The notes beneath the pieces are model-generated. The model did no database searches. It was not told the DNA's origin and was given only the letters and a program-made list of their open reading frames with translations. From Apostichopus japonicus (Eukaryota; Echinodermata; Holothuroidea; Aspidochirotida; Stichopodidae), in the NCBI RefSeq assembly GCF_037975245.1, contig NC_092563.1:12390001-12454000 (forward strand): a stretch of DNA of 64,000 nucleotides, in the 5' to 3' direction. Positions 8,361 to 18,150 of this stretch are shown one piece after another (positions within the stretch are counted from its first letter, which is position 1; the number at the start of each line of letters is the position of its first letter). The position numbers and the translations under genes are program-made.

Positions 8361-10698
8361 AACTGTTGGAATTCTAAAAAATCTAAGACATCACATCCTT
8401 TGAAGTAAAGAAAGATACTGTATTTTGTAATACTTGGAACACCTTTATTCACTGACCTTGAAGAAGACATATATAACTATCATGGGTGAATAAACTTATT
8501 GTTGAATGAACTGAACTTGAACAAGACATATAACTATAATGGTTGAAGGAACTTACTGTTGACAGTATAATTAGATATAAGAAGTCTTAAATTCAGGTAT
8601 TCTTGAAACAAGGGTATGAACTGAAATAAATTAATTAACGAAGCCATATGTTTCATTTATGTAGGGTTCACGCACATTCCTTGGAAACTCATTTTGATCT
8701 GAAAACAACCTTCCCTAAAGTGACATTAACATTTGTGGCCTCAATTTTCTTAAGAATCCCACAGGATAAATTTTATTGAAAAAAATGCCAATGGCTTTGT
8801 GATTCCTTGCCATGAGAACTAAAATCCCCCTTGTACATCATACACCAACTTTGCATTAATATTTTAACCTTTTAACTTAAGTTTAACCCCAAAAGTTTCA
8901 GTAATGTGGATCAAAAGCACACATACACCCTCCATTTCTGGAGTACCCATGCATGAAAGTGTACTGGTTAAAATTAATATTTAACCAATGCAAGGGTGGA
9001 TCAAAATGGGCTGCAAAGCTCCATACTATACAGTTAAACAGGAAGCAAAACAGGTTGTCAGCAATGTTCTTGTACCCAAAAGCTTACTGCCTACAGCCCA
9101 CTACTGCCCTTGCTGTCTTTTCTTGTTTAGGAAATGGAAATTTGCTGTGGTCAGACTCACTCCCTCTCTAGATCTATGTTAGGACCTATGTTTTCTGACC
9201 ATAGCTAATCACTTATTACCTTTGGAGTCTTTTAAACTCATCATTAATTAATTAATAATTATGTGGAACCATGTACAAGTTGAATTTACAAAATTTAGAG
9301 CAATTTCTTTTGCACTTGAACAATTGTCTTCCACAATCTAATGATATTGGCAAAACATTTTCCACAAAATGATTACTACATAACTAGCCATCTTTAAATT
9401 GTTGAATAGGAAAAAGTCTCTTTTTTAGATGAACATGAATGGAACACTTTTAAACTTTTGTTCAAATGAATAATGGTATTAAAGGAGATATGAGGGCTGG
9501 CAAAAAAATGTCTTTGAAAATGTTCTTCATGATAATAAAAACAAAGATCCGCAAATTTTGATATATTGCTATGCTAATTTCTGTGTTTCTGTGCTGTGAA
9601 CAAGCTATACAATGTTCATATGATTTAAAAACTGGTAACATTCTTTAGGGCCATTCCATGTGACGTAAGACACAAATCAGAGCGAAATTTTACACTTGTT
9701 TTCAATATCATGTTCAGTACAAGTCTGTAGTTAAGCTAGAAGCCTATAGTTACTGAACTTTGAAAACCCAAAATAAATTCTGTCACCACTGCGAAACATT
9801 CATGCTTTCCCATTGCGAATTATATCGCCCTCCACCTTTGTCACGTAAGTCACGCAGAGAAATGAAGAATTTAAACTTTTTGGAGGAAATCAATAAATCC
9901 TGTGAAGCATTGAGAGAAATCTGCTAAGGTGCCTATTATATCTGAAAAGGACACATGAGGAATAACTTCAAGGTAAAATTTAGTTGATATGCATTTTATA
10001 CTGAAATTCTAATGCAAATTAGTCACGTAAGGTACACTGTTCAGTTTCCTTTCAGTTTCCAAATATACAAGGTAACACAGGCTAAGGAAATGTTTGCAAG
10101 TTCATTACATTGAGATGGAGGAGGGGGAAGGGTCTATTCTACATATGCAAAAATGTAAAAATAGTGGATAGAAAGAGCACAAGTATGTCAGTTCATTGTA
10201 CACTAGCTCATTACACAGTAGTTGCTGGAAGAATTTTAATTGGTGGTGCAAATTAAGAGTAAGTTTCAAAAAAAATTTGCAGTCACATTGTGCATGAAGC
10301 TCTGCCTTTCATGGGTGCCCTTAATAATATTGTCATTTTGAATACAATAACAGAGTAAGTTCAAATCTAGATGTTCAGTTGTACATAAAAAGTCCTATGG
10401 ACTAGTTCTGCAAAATATCTTAACATAAGTGCTACAGTAGCTAAATAGTTCCTTAATTACCCGTAAAATCACTGCATTACTGCCCATTTCAGCACGTTCA
10501 TTACACAAATGTAACCTACATATACTTGTATCATCCACTTTTTTTACCCAATTTCATGATAAATGCATGCTTCAAAAATGAATTTCTAGACACCTTGTAA
10601 TTTGTGTCGAAGTTTGAAACAGCGGTGTTAGGGCTTTGGATATGTATCCCATTATGATACCTCGAGGAAAAAAGGCTCCGAGCCAGGTGATAAACTGT
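8361..10698. other. Transposon interior without a recognisable gene
   Basis: About 2.3 kb of AT-rich sequence with short open frames only (the longest, 72 codons, resembles nothing I know). A TNACGTAAG motif recurs at 9661, 9841 and 10023, about 180 bp apart; the intervening sequences are not obviously similar. It could be 3' flanking DNA of the minus-strand gene. Confidence 0.5.
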
Positions 10699-10971
10699 TT
10701 AAGGACTGGCAGCATTCTTCATGAAAGCTCTGAAAGACCGGATGGAGGAGGAAAGATTCTTCATTCCTGATTGCTTATATATGCAACTTTCAATGAAATC
10801 CCAAACATTTCGGCAGTGGTGCTGGTACTGCAAGTTGAATATGTAGTGTGCTATATAGCAGATGTCGACTCCTTCAGAGAGTGTCTGCACGCTCACTGTG
10901 TGCATCTCCAAGATAACAAACACTTGTGATGGTGTCAACTTGAAGTCTGAGTAAAACCCAAGGATGAAAGG
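10699..10971 (-). CDS. Exon 3 (terminal) of the transposon-borne gene
   Basis: 273 nt, 90 residues and a TAA stop. It opens PFILGFYSDFK, then TPSQVFVILEMHTVSVQ, then an alternation of hydrophobic and aromatic residues. The frame upstream is closed by TGA nine bases before the proposed acceptor, so the exon cannot extend left. Better-looking acceptors at about 10999 (CATACTTACAG) and 11029 (GGTTTCACAG) lead into stops in all three frames before reaching this exon. This is the longest exon and the most protein-like in composition. Confidence 0.5.
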   Translation of the reverse strand, partial: PFILGFYSDFKLTPSQVFVILEMHTVSVQTLSEGVDICYIAHYIFNLQYQHHCRNVWDFIESCIYKQSGMKNLSSSIRSFRAFMKNAASP

Positions 10972-12718
10972 CTGAGATCTTCATTCACTGCTTATTCCCT
11001 GTAAGTATGAAGGCAAATGGGTGTGCTCCTGTGAAACCAATAGAAGCAATGAAAAGTAGCTTTTAGCATTCCATGTTCAAATTTCTTTCTTTCTGGTGTG
11101 TTCGATATTACAGCCAAAACCATTTACTTTATGTATATCACAAATATGTTATTGAACTTGTAGTATAAATTAAAAATGGAAACGCTCCCTTTTGATATGT
11201 CTAACCAGTAGGATGATAGCAGCACACCACTGATTCATATGTAGAATTAGTTTGGAGAGACTTGACTGACTTAAGATCATCCAAGTGAACAAGAAGATTG
11301 TCGTAGGGCATTAGTTGGCACCTCCTTCCCATTCGAAATATAAATGTAGATCACAATGGGTAAATGCTTATTTTGAACACAGGGATTTTGCACAATCCAA
11401 TGCCCAACATTAGCAATACTTCACCTAATGCTACTGATGCTACTGATGCTAATACTACTACTACCACCAACGACAACGACAAGAAGAACAAGAAAAAAAA
11501 AGAACAACAACAACAATAACAATAATGATGAAAATACAGCTTAAAGGGTTTTACAGATCAGTGTAGCCAATCACAATTCTCCAACAATCCTGGAGAGTAA
11601 GTTGCTGCAGTCTTTGTAATCCACACAGGGTTTTGCTCGGGTTCCTCACAAGTTCACATTTTTACCTGAGTGGAGTGAGGCTATCAAGATAGAGTGCCTT
11701 GCCTAAGGACACAATGTAGCTGGGATTTGAACCACTGATTCTTGGATTACGAGATTCAAACCCTAGCAAAGTCAGCAGCTGATATGAATACTGCATTTAG
11801 ACATACCCTTTTTAATTCAATAAATGATGAAGCATGATCTGTTGCCGCTGATCGTCCTCCAGTTTTGGCCTTGCTCCTGGTCCCAAAAATAAGTGGTAAC
11901 ATGAGCAATGACAGGTTGTCCTTCTCCTCTGCAAGTGAAAACCAAAATGCCAAATTTAGCAAAGCATAAAAACCTCAAAATCAATGGTTGTTGTAATATA
12001 ATAGTCTATTGGGAAGTAAATACCAAATTCAATAGTCACCAGGTTAGAAACAATAGGGTAGGTAAGTAGCTGGGAGACCCCCCTCCCATTCAAAGAAAGC
12101 CTGATCCTGTATTCAATATGGGAAATATACAGAACATACTTAACATCATCAACCTGGTTGTTCCTGAGGTAATATGGTTAAAGGTCATTGTTTGACCTCT
12201 GCTGACTTAATTTATTGTCCTTTGACCTACAGTTTCTATATTATCTACAATAAACACTAAGAAATTACCGTAATATGCTGAAGCTACTGTAGCTTGCCAC
12301 TGTAGCATAATAAAAACGATACACATTGTAAACATAAGCCCAAGATTTCAACCACGGATCACCATAGGCTTATTATAAGGATAGAAAAGGTTATTGGAAG
12401 TTCGAACTCCACACTTAACCTTAACTAGCCTACTGTAGGAGTAGGACTCGCTTAAGTAATCTAGGCTAGTCACATAGTACGCACGTCGGTATACAGGTAT
12501 CCTTTTGTCACTGGCTACACTACTGTATAGGCTCTATACGCTAACGTTAGTATTACTACTAGGCCTAGCATAGGAGTACAAAATGTTGATGAAAATTGTG
12601 TGAAAGAATCGTCCCAGTTTATTCCGATTACTTCAATCCCTTCACTGAAATGATTACCTTTCATAGACTGAATTATGTCGGGAACAAACAACCCACAGCT
12701 CTTGAGTAGATCTTCCAT
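10699..12718 (-). CDS. Transposon-borne spliced gene, SAM-like start and orphan C-terminal domain
   Basis: Three exons on the minus strand join in frame to about 151 residues: 12718-12658, 11928-11807 and 10971-10699. The ATG at 12718 has G at -3 and +4. Exon 1 ends AAAG/GTAATC after one base of a codon, and exon 2 opens after TTTTCACTTGCAG needing exactly one base. Exon 2 ends AAAAGG/GTATGT on a codon boundary, and exon 3 can start on one after TCTCAG. The start MEDLLKSCGL looks like the first helix of a SAM domain. The C-terminal exon has DICYIAHYIFNLQYQHH and VWDFIESCIY, which recall the conserved end of uncharacterised SAMD3-like proteins of fish and invertebrates (from memory, untested). 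Most of a SAM domain is missing, so an exon may be unseen or lost. The last acceptor is weak, so decay is possible. No catalytic motif seen. Confidence 0.45.
11201..11332 (-). other. Short open frame inside the last intron, status unclear
   Basis: 43 codons from ATG at 11332 to TAG at 11203-11201, with protein-like composition (LMPYDNLLVHLDDLKSVKSL). It lies between exons 2 and 3. I found no splice pair that would bring it into the gene, so it may be chance or a degraded exon. Confidence 0.15.
11430..11535. repeat. Impure trinucleotide microsatellite
   Basis: TACTGATGC repeats grade into CTACTACTAC, CAACGACAACGAC, AAGAAGAACAAG and finally AACAACAACAATAAC. It lies inside the last intron of the transposon gene. 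Confidence 0.85.
11590..11785 (-). mobile_element. tRNA-type SINE relic
   Basis: On the minus strand GGTTCAAATCC (11733-11723) is one base off the B-box consensus. It is followed by TGTGTCCTTAGGCAAGGCACT and then CACTCCACTCAGGT, a block I recall after tRNA-related heads in widespread SINEs of fish and marine invertebrates. The A box and tail are not clear, so the ends are approximate. It sits in the intron just downstream of exon 2. Confidence 0.5.
11807..11928 (-). CDS. Exon 2 of the transposon-borne gene
   Basis: 122 nt with a good pyrimidine-rich acceptor and a consensus GTATGT donor. It encodes a hydrophobic stretch (LSLLMLPLIFG), a basic linker (TRSKAKTGGR) and ATDHASSFIEL. The last part resembles the 'RPS...A..SFI' segment that I recall before the C-terminal domain in SAMD3-like proteins. 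Confidence 0.5.
12658..12718 (-). CDS. Exon 1 of the transposon-borne gene
   Basis: 61 nt encode 20 residues plus one base. LLKSCGL followed by VPDIIQSMK fits the L-x-x-WGL...I...F pattern at SAM domain starts, but with Cys where Trp is usual. The donor is GTAATC. The exon lies about 350 bp inside the right end of the element, so the gene reads inward from that end. Confidence 0.45.
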
Positions 12719-13067
12719 TTCGACTTTTGAGGCTGTCAACTCGACGGAATATGTAACCCTTCGTCGTGCACGCGCGCTCAAGCACACTTTGCATACAAAA
12801 TTGCCCAACGTTGGTAAACGTCGCCAAGGTAAAGCCGAATGCTTGCCCAACGAATGGTATAAAGAACCGAAATTTCGCCCAACATACGATTACGATGACA
12901 GAAAAGACCAACATGTGGACAAATATGAGCACGGAGTTTACCAACTCGATGGGTAAACAAACTAATCTGCGATTCGATCATTTTTATATATAAATTGGGC
13001 ACTATTTGACCAACACAGTTGAAAGGGTACTTGCCCAACAATTTTTTTACCCAGTGTTTTAACAGTG
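12719..13067. repeat. Right subterminal region with CCCAAC/GTTGG motifs and gene promoter zone
   Basis: GCCCAACGTTGG at about 12803, GCCCAACG at 12845, GCCCAACAT at 12888, TTGGGC at 12994 and TTGCCCAAC at 13031 mirror the left end, but more thinly. This 350 bp is also the only space upstream of the minus-strand ATG, so it must hold the promoter if the gene is transcribed from within the element. CG content is higher near 12770 (CACGCGCGC). Confidence 0.6.
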
Positions 13068-13069
13068 TA
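13068..13069. repeat. Right TA target-site duplication
   Basis: TA follows TTTTAACAGTG and is joined directly to GGTACATGTCC, the array sequence seen in uninterrupted units. Confidence 0.9.
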
Positions 13070-14889
13070 GGTACATGTCCATGACGTAACACTGTTCTCG
13101 TTGTGCATAAAACTGAAGTCAAAAGTAAAGCATATACTGATAGGCCTAAACTAGGTATACTGTGCAGACTATGTATAGGCTAACTTCACAGACAGACACA
13201 CATGCATACAGAAAACTTCAGATCATGTAAAATATCACTAACCGTAATCACGTTATGTTAACTATGTCTTCAAATGTCGTCCTTTTCTTCTCTGCAACCC
13301 CGGGCCGTCATTGGAGTCGTTCGAACACACTAAATTAAGGCGAAGAACGACGTCAAGATATATCCAACGTCTAGACTACACTGCTTGCAATGGAGAGAGA
13401 ACTGCCCAGTACAGTACAGTACGTGTTGATATGAACGCCTACAAAATGACAACAAATATTTTCCATTGAAAACCACTGTGTATGACGGTATAGTAAACAC
13501 TGGTATATAGATCAACGCACACGCGCGCACGGAGGTATTATGTACATACAGCATGCAATGCAGACAAATATTTCGGAGCGCGCGCTTCTGATTTTGTGCC
13601 GATATTCTAGTGGGCGCTCTTGTATCACTGTTTGCATGCGCGCACGGACAAGATAGACGCCAGACTATGACGCTGTAGCTACTAAACCTTTACTTACATG
13701 TGTACAGCAGTAGACTACTGTGATGGTTGCATGCGGCAGTTTAATTTTGTGTGCACAATATGTCAGCATTGTACGGTGGCTTAATGAGGACATAGGAAAG
13801 AAAAACAGTGTCCCGAAATCTCACAATGTTGTCTTTTTATCTCAAATGTTGCCTCTTTTTTTCCCTTCAAAATTTGGATCCAATAACAAAAGTCCAAATG
13901 TAGAGACAAAAAGTCCAAATTTTTCAGATTTGAGCAGACTTGTTTCCTTTCCTAGGTCCCTATTAAGCCACCGTAGTATTGTAACTATTCTATGGTAAAA
14001 AAAAAAATGTACAAATCGAACGGAATTGCTAATGTTAAGAGACTGGCCTTTATAATCGCTGTAAAGTCAGAACGCGACGGTGTTTATTCCAGTCACGGTT
14101 GGCAGCCCTCTTAGGGTTTTAATCAGGAGCTTTCTATTTTATAGCTGTTGTAGGTGTCGTACCAGAAGTAATCCTTCCAGTATCTTACACACTAAGTCCG
14201 TCACGTTTAGGGTCCGCTAAAGTATAGCTAGAAGTTGTCAACTGACAAATCATACCCCAACGTTGATATCTGAGGGCTTGGCCTGTCAGGGTGCATGCAC
14301 ATTTCTATATCATGACGCAGTTTAGACTTTGAGCTAGAAGAGGAGCAAGTTAAGCACACTGAACCGTCTGCTCGCACGGAGAAACATATCCAGATTTAAA
14401 CACAGAATTTCTTAACTGCTCTGTGTCACCTCCAATCCTCCTTATTTGCACACCATCTCTACTTTGATTTAGGCGCTTCCACATCAAGACATTCAAAACG
14501 ATCGTGGTGACTGGAAATATGCCAAAACTTCAAGCACTGCGTTAGGTCATTTTACGTCTAGTGTGTGTGTGTGCTTTTGCTTTACTTGTCTTTTCGTGTT
14601 TTTGTTTTTCTTGTTTTTTTTTTCGTTTTTTTTTTTCACGGTTAAACTTTTGTGCGAATGTACAATACTCCAGTTGGGGCATGGTATGCATTCATATCAC
14701 ATTGTTTTGGAACAATCTGGAACTCTAAGTATTATTTCGACCCAAGAATCAACAGGCTGGCGTGGTGGCCTGAACGGTTGGAAGACAGCACTGCGCGTCG
14801 GTGTTTGTTGTCAGGCTGTGTGAATCGCGCCGATCGGATGACAGACACTGCTTTGTTTATAATGGCATCGCCAAGGTGGAATTTTTATA

Positions 14890-17800
14890 CGGGCCTAGGA
14901 TCCCAATTCCGTATCCTCCCTTAGTTCGCAAAAGCATCCGGGAGATTACGATGAGAGTCCGGCCTTCGGGCCAGAAGTGGGCTAGCTGACTTGCAATGGA
15001 GAGCTCACGTCGATTCGGACTGGGTTGATGTTCAACGTTCAGTGAAACCATGGCCTCGATGAGGCGTAATCTCTTGTTAATTTTAGCTTTCTGTCTTCAA
15101 TTTTATAAAACAATAATTCAAATTAATTATTGCCTTTTTCATTCATCTTTTTCTCGCTAAGTAATCACAATTTATTTAAGATTAAATTGATGCTCATGTT
15201 TGCCTAGGTTCGATTCCCCGCCGAAGCACTATTTTATTTTATATGTTATTATTATTATTTATTTTTGGGGGTTGTTGTTAATATCTGCATGTATATACAT
15301 GGTGTTTTAAATGTGTTTTGCTTTGTTTGTTTGTCTGTTTTTTTATTGGGGGGGGGGGGGGGGTTGTTTCTATTTGGTATTTTGTTTCGCGTAAACACAG
15401 TAGGTAGGTCATTGCAAAATTTTGCACAACTTGTCAATAGAAACCGATCGGAACTTAAGAGTGAATAGTAAATTTGATTTCCGTCTCGCTCGTCGCCTTT
15501 CACTGGAAATTTTAATGAAAGTATACATAAGGACGAAAACTGTACCTACAAAAGAAAGGCTTCTTTTGTACAGTGTAAGGCCACCGCGACGTCTTTTCTG
15601 ACAAGCTTGATAATATTTGTTCTTCGGGAATGTTGTGTCATTACTTAGCCTTTATAAACCGTTAAATGTGGAAACAGCTATGCTCCTGTTAGAACAACTT
15701 CACATTTCTTAAATGCTGATTTACTGAGGCAGGCGTTTGAAAGACAATGTGATACAAACAGGTACGGTAACGTCATAAACAATGCCACGAGCTCTCCGTG
15801 CATTAAAAACGATCGAAATGTGCGGTATTCATGACGGTACACAAAGCAGATAATGCGGATACAGCAGACATAGTCGAGAATTAAACCTAGTAGCGTGGAG
15901 GTTTCAATTATGACATACTAGGACTTTCTACTGGTAAACTTTACTCATTGTCGAATAAATCTATCTAATTTCTACCTTATCTAGCTTTAACTCTGTATTT
16001 AACGTATTATGAGCAAAACAAATATGAAATTCACGACAATTCCATGGGACTTGTTTATTCGTTTAAAAAATAGCTCCGTTCGAATCTAACGCTCCATTGC
16101 TATGGTAACATCGTGAATAATAGCCCTGCCGCTAATGAATAGATGACATGTAGAAGATGGCCATCGATGGCGCTCTCAACTTCTCGTGCCACGTCTGGCA
16201 CCTACAAGAAGTAACCGACATATTACTGGCGCAATCCCGACCGAACATGATTTTAACTCTCCTACAGACTTTTCTACACTGATCTCAGAAATCATTATAA
16301 GTGCCGTCAAAATGCCTCAGTTGCTAATAGGTACATGTCCATGACGTAACACTGTTCTCGTTGTGCATAAAACTGAAGTCAAAAGTAAGGCATATACTGA
16401 TAGGCCTAAACTAGGTATACTGTGCAGACTATGTATAGGCTAACTTCACAGACAGACACACATGCATACAGAAAACTTCAGATCATGTAAAATATCACTA
16501 ACCGTAATCACGTTATGTTAACTATGTCTTCAAATGTCGTCCTTTTCTTCTCTGCAACCCCGGGCCGTCATTGGAGTCGTTCGAACACACTAAATTAAGG
16601 CGAAGAACGACGTCAAGATATATCCAACGTCTAGACTACACTGCTTGCAATGGAGAGAGAACTGCCCAGTACAGTACAGTACGTGTTGATATGAACGCCT
16701 ACAAAATGACAACAAATATTTTCCATTGAAAACCACTGTGTATGACGGTATAGTAAACACTGGTATATAGATCAACGCACACGCGCGCACGGAGGTATTA
16801 TGTACATACAGCATGCAATGCAGACAAATATTTCGGAGCGCGCGCTTCTGATTTTGTGCCGATATTCTAGTGGGCGCTCTTGTATCACTGTTTGCATGCG
16901 CGCACGGACAAGATAGACGCCAGACTATGACGCTGTAGCTACTAAACCTTTACTTACATGTGTACAGCAGTAGACTACTGTGATGGTTGCATGCGGCAGT
17001 TTAATTTTGTGTGCACAATATGTCAGCATTGTACGGTGGCTTAATGAGGACATAGGAAAGAAAAACAGTGTCCCGAAATCTCACAATGTTGTCTTTTTAT
17101 CTCAAATGTTGCCTCTTTTTTTCCCTTCAAAATTTGGATCCAATAACAAAAGTCCAAATGTAGAGACAAAAAGTCCAAATTTTTCAGATTTGAGCAGACT
17201 TGTTTCCTTTCCTAGGTCCCTATTAAGCCACCGTAGTATTGTAACTATTCTATGGTAAAAAAAAAAATGTACAAATCGAACGGAATTGCTAATGTTAAGA
17301 GACTGGCCTTTATAATCGCTGTAAAGTCAGAACGCGACGGTGTTTATTCCAGTCACGGTTGGCAGCCCTCTTAGGGTTTTAATCAGGAGCTTTCTATTTT
17401 ATAGCTGTTGTAGGTGTCGTACCAGAAGTAATCCTTCCAGTATCTTACACACTAAGTCCGTCACGTTTAGGGTCCGCTAAAGTATAGCTAGAAGTTGTCA
17501 ACTGACAAATCATACCCCAACGTTGATATCTGAGGGCTTGGCCTGTCAGGGTGCATGCACATTTCTATATCATGACGCAGTTTAGACTTTGAGCTAGAAG
17601 AGGAGCAAGTTAAGCACACTGAACCGTCTGCTCGCACGGAGAAACATATCCAGATTTAAACACAGAATTTCTTAACTGCTCTGTGTCACCTCCAATCCTC
17701 CTTATTTGCACACCATCTCTACTTTGATTTAGGCGCTTCCACATCAAGACATTCAAAACGATCGTGGTGACTGGAAATATGCCAAAACTTCAAGCACTGC

Positions 17801-18150
17801 GTTAGGTCATTTTACGTCTAGTGTGTGTGTGTGCTTTTGCTTTACTTGTCTTTTCGTGTTTTTGTTTTTCTTGTTTTTTTTTTCGTTTTTTTTTTTTCAC
17901 GGTTAAACTTTTGTGCGAATGTACAATACTCCAGTTGGGGCATGGTATGCATTCATATCACATTGTTTTGGAACAATCTGGAACTCTAAGTATTATTTCG
18001 ACCCAAGAATCAACAGGCTGGCGTGGTGGCCTGAACGGTTGGAAGACAGCACTGCGCGTCGGTGTTTGTTGTCAGGCTGTGTGAATCGCGCCGATCGGAT
18101 GACAGACACTGCTTTGTTTATAATGGCATCGCCAAGGTGGAATTTTTATA
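14890..18150 (+). repeat. Array unit 4 (3,261 bp, longest uninterrupted unit)
   Basis: The extra length is mostly in the G-run, which is 16 long here. MITE copy at 17034-17233. Confidence 0.95.

Larger units (their letters stand above)
7946..13067 (-). mobile_element. 5,122-bp DNA transposon, CACTA/CMC-like, inserted in unit 3
   Basis: Seen: ends CACTGTTAAAA and TTTTAACAGTG are perfect 11-bp inverted repeats, flanked by a TA duplication, and the exact empty site is present in 17 other complete units. GTTGGG(C) and its complement are packed next to both ends. Known: CACTR ends with arrays of subterminal motifs are typical of the CACTA/Mirage/Chapaev (CMC) group, whose target duplications are 2-4 bp. 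Tc1/mariner elements also duplicate TA but do not usually have such subterminal arrays. I recognise no transposase with a catalytic DDE/DDD pattern, so it is probably non-autonomous or carries an unrecognised enzyme. The strand given is that of the internal gene. Confidence 0.9.
6511..14889 (+). repeat. Array unit 3, split by a 5,122-bp transposon
   Basis: Unit sequence runs from 6511 to 7945 and resumes at 13068. Removing the element and one TA copy leaves 3,255 bp. Private changes: G to T at 7378 (also in units 7 and 10 at the equivalent site) and G to A at 13129. MITE copy at 13774-13973. Confidence 0.95.

Noticed and set aside
8953-9171. 72-codon open frame in the transposon as part of a transposase
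   Set aside because: No catalytic or zinc-finger motif, overlaps another short frame, and is surrounded by stops. Most likely chance.
12515-12850. 111-codon minus-strand open frame as an unspliced protein
   Set aside because: It begins at a TTG, not an ATG, and runs through a good splice donor (GTAATC). Only 12718-12658 fits the spliced model.
7946-13067. LTR retrotransposon or viral integration
   Set aside because: No long direct terminal repeats, no primer-binding site, no reverse transcriptase or integrase motifs; the ends are short inverted repeats with a TA duplication.
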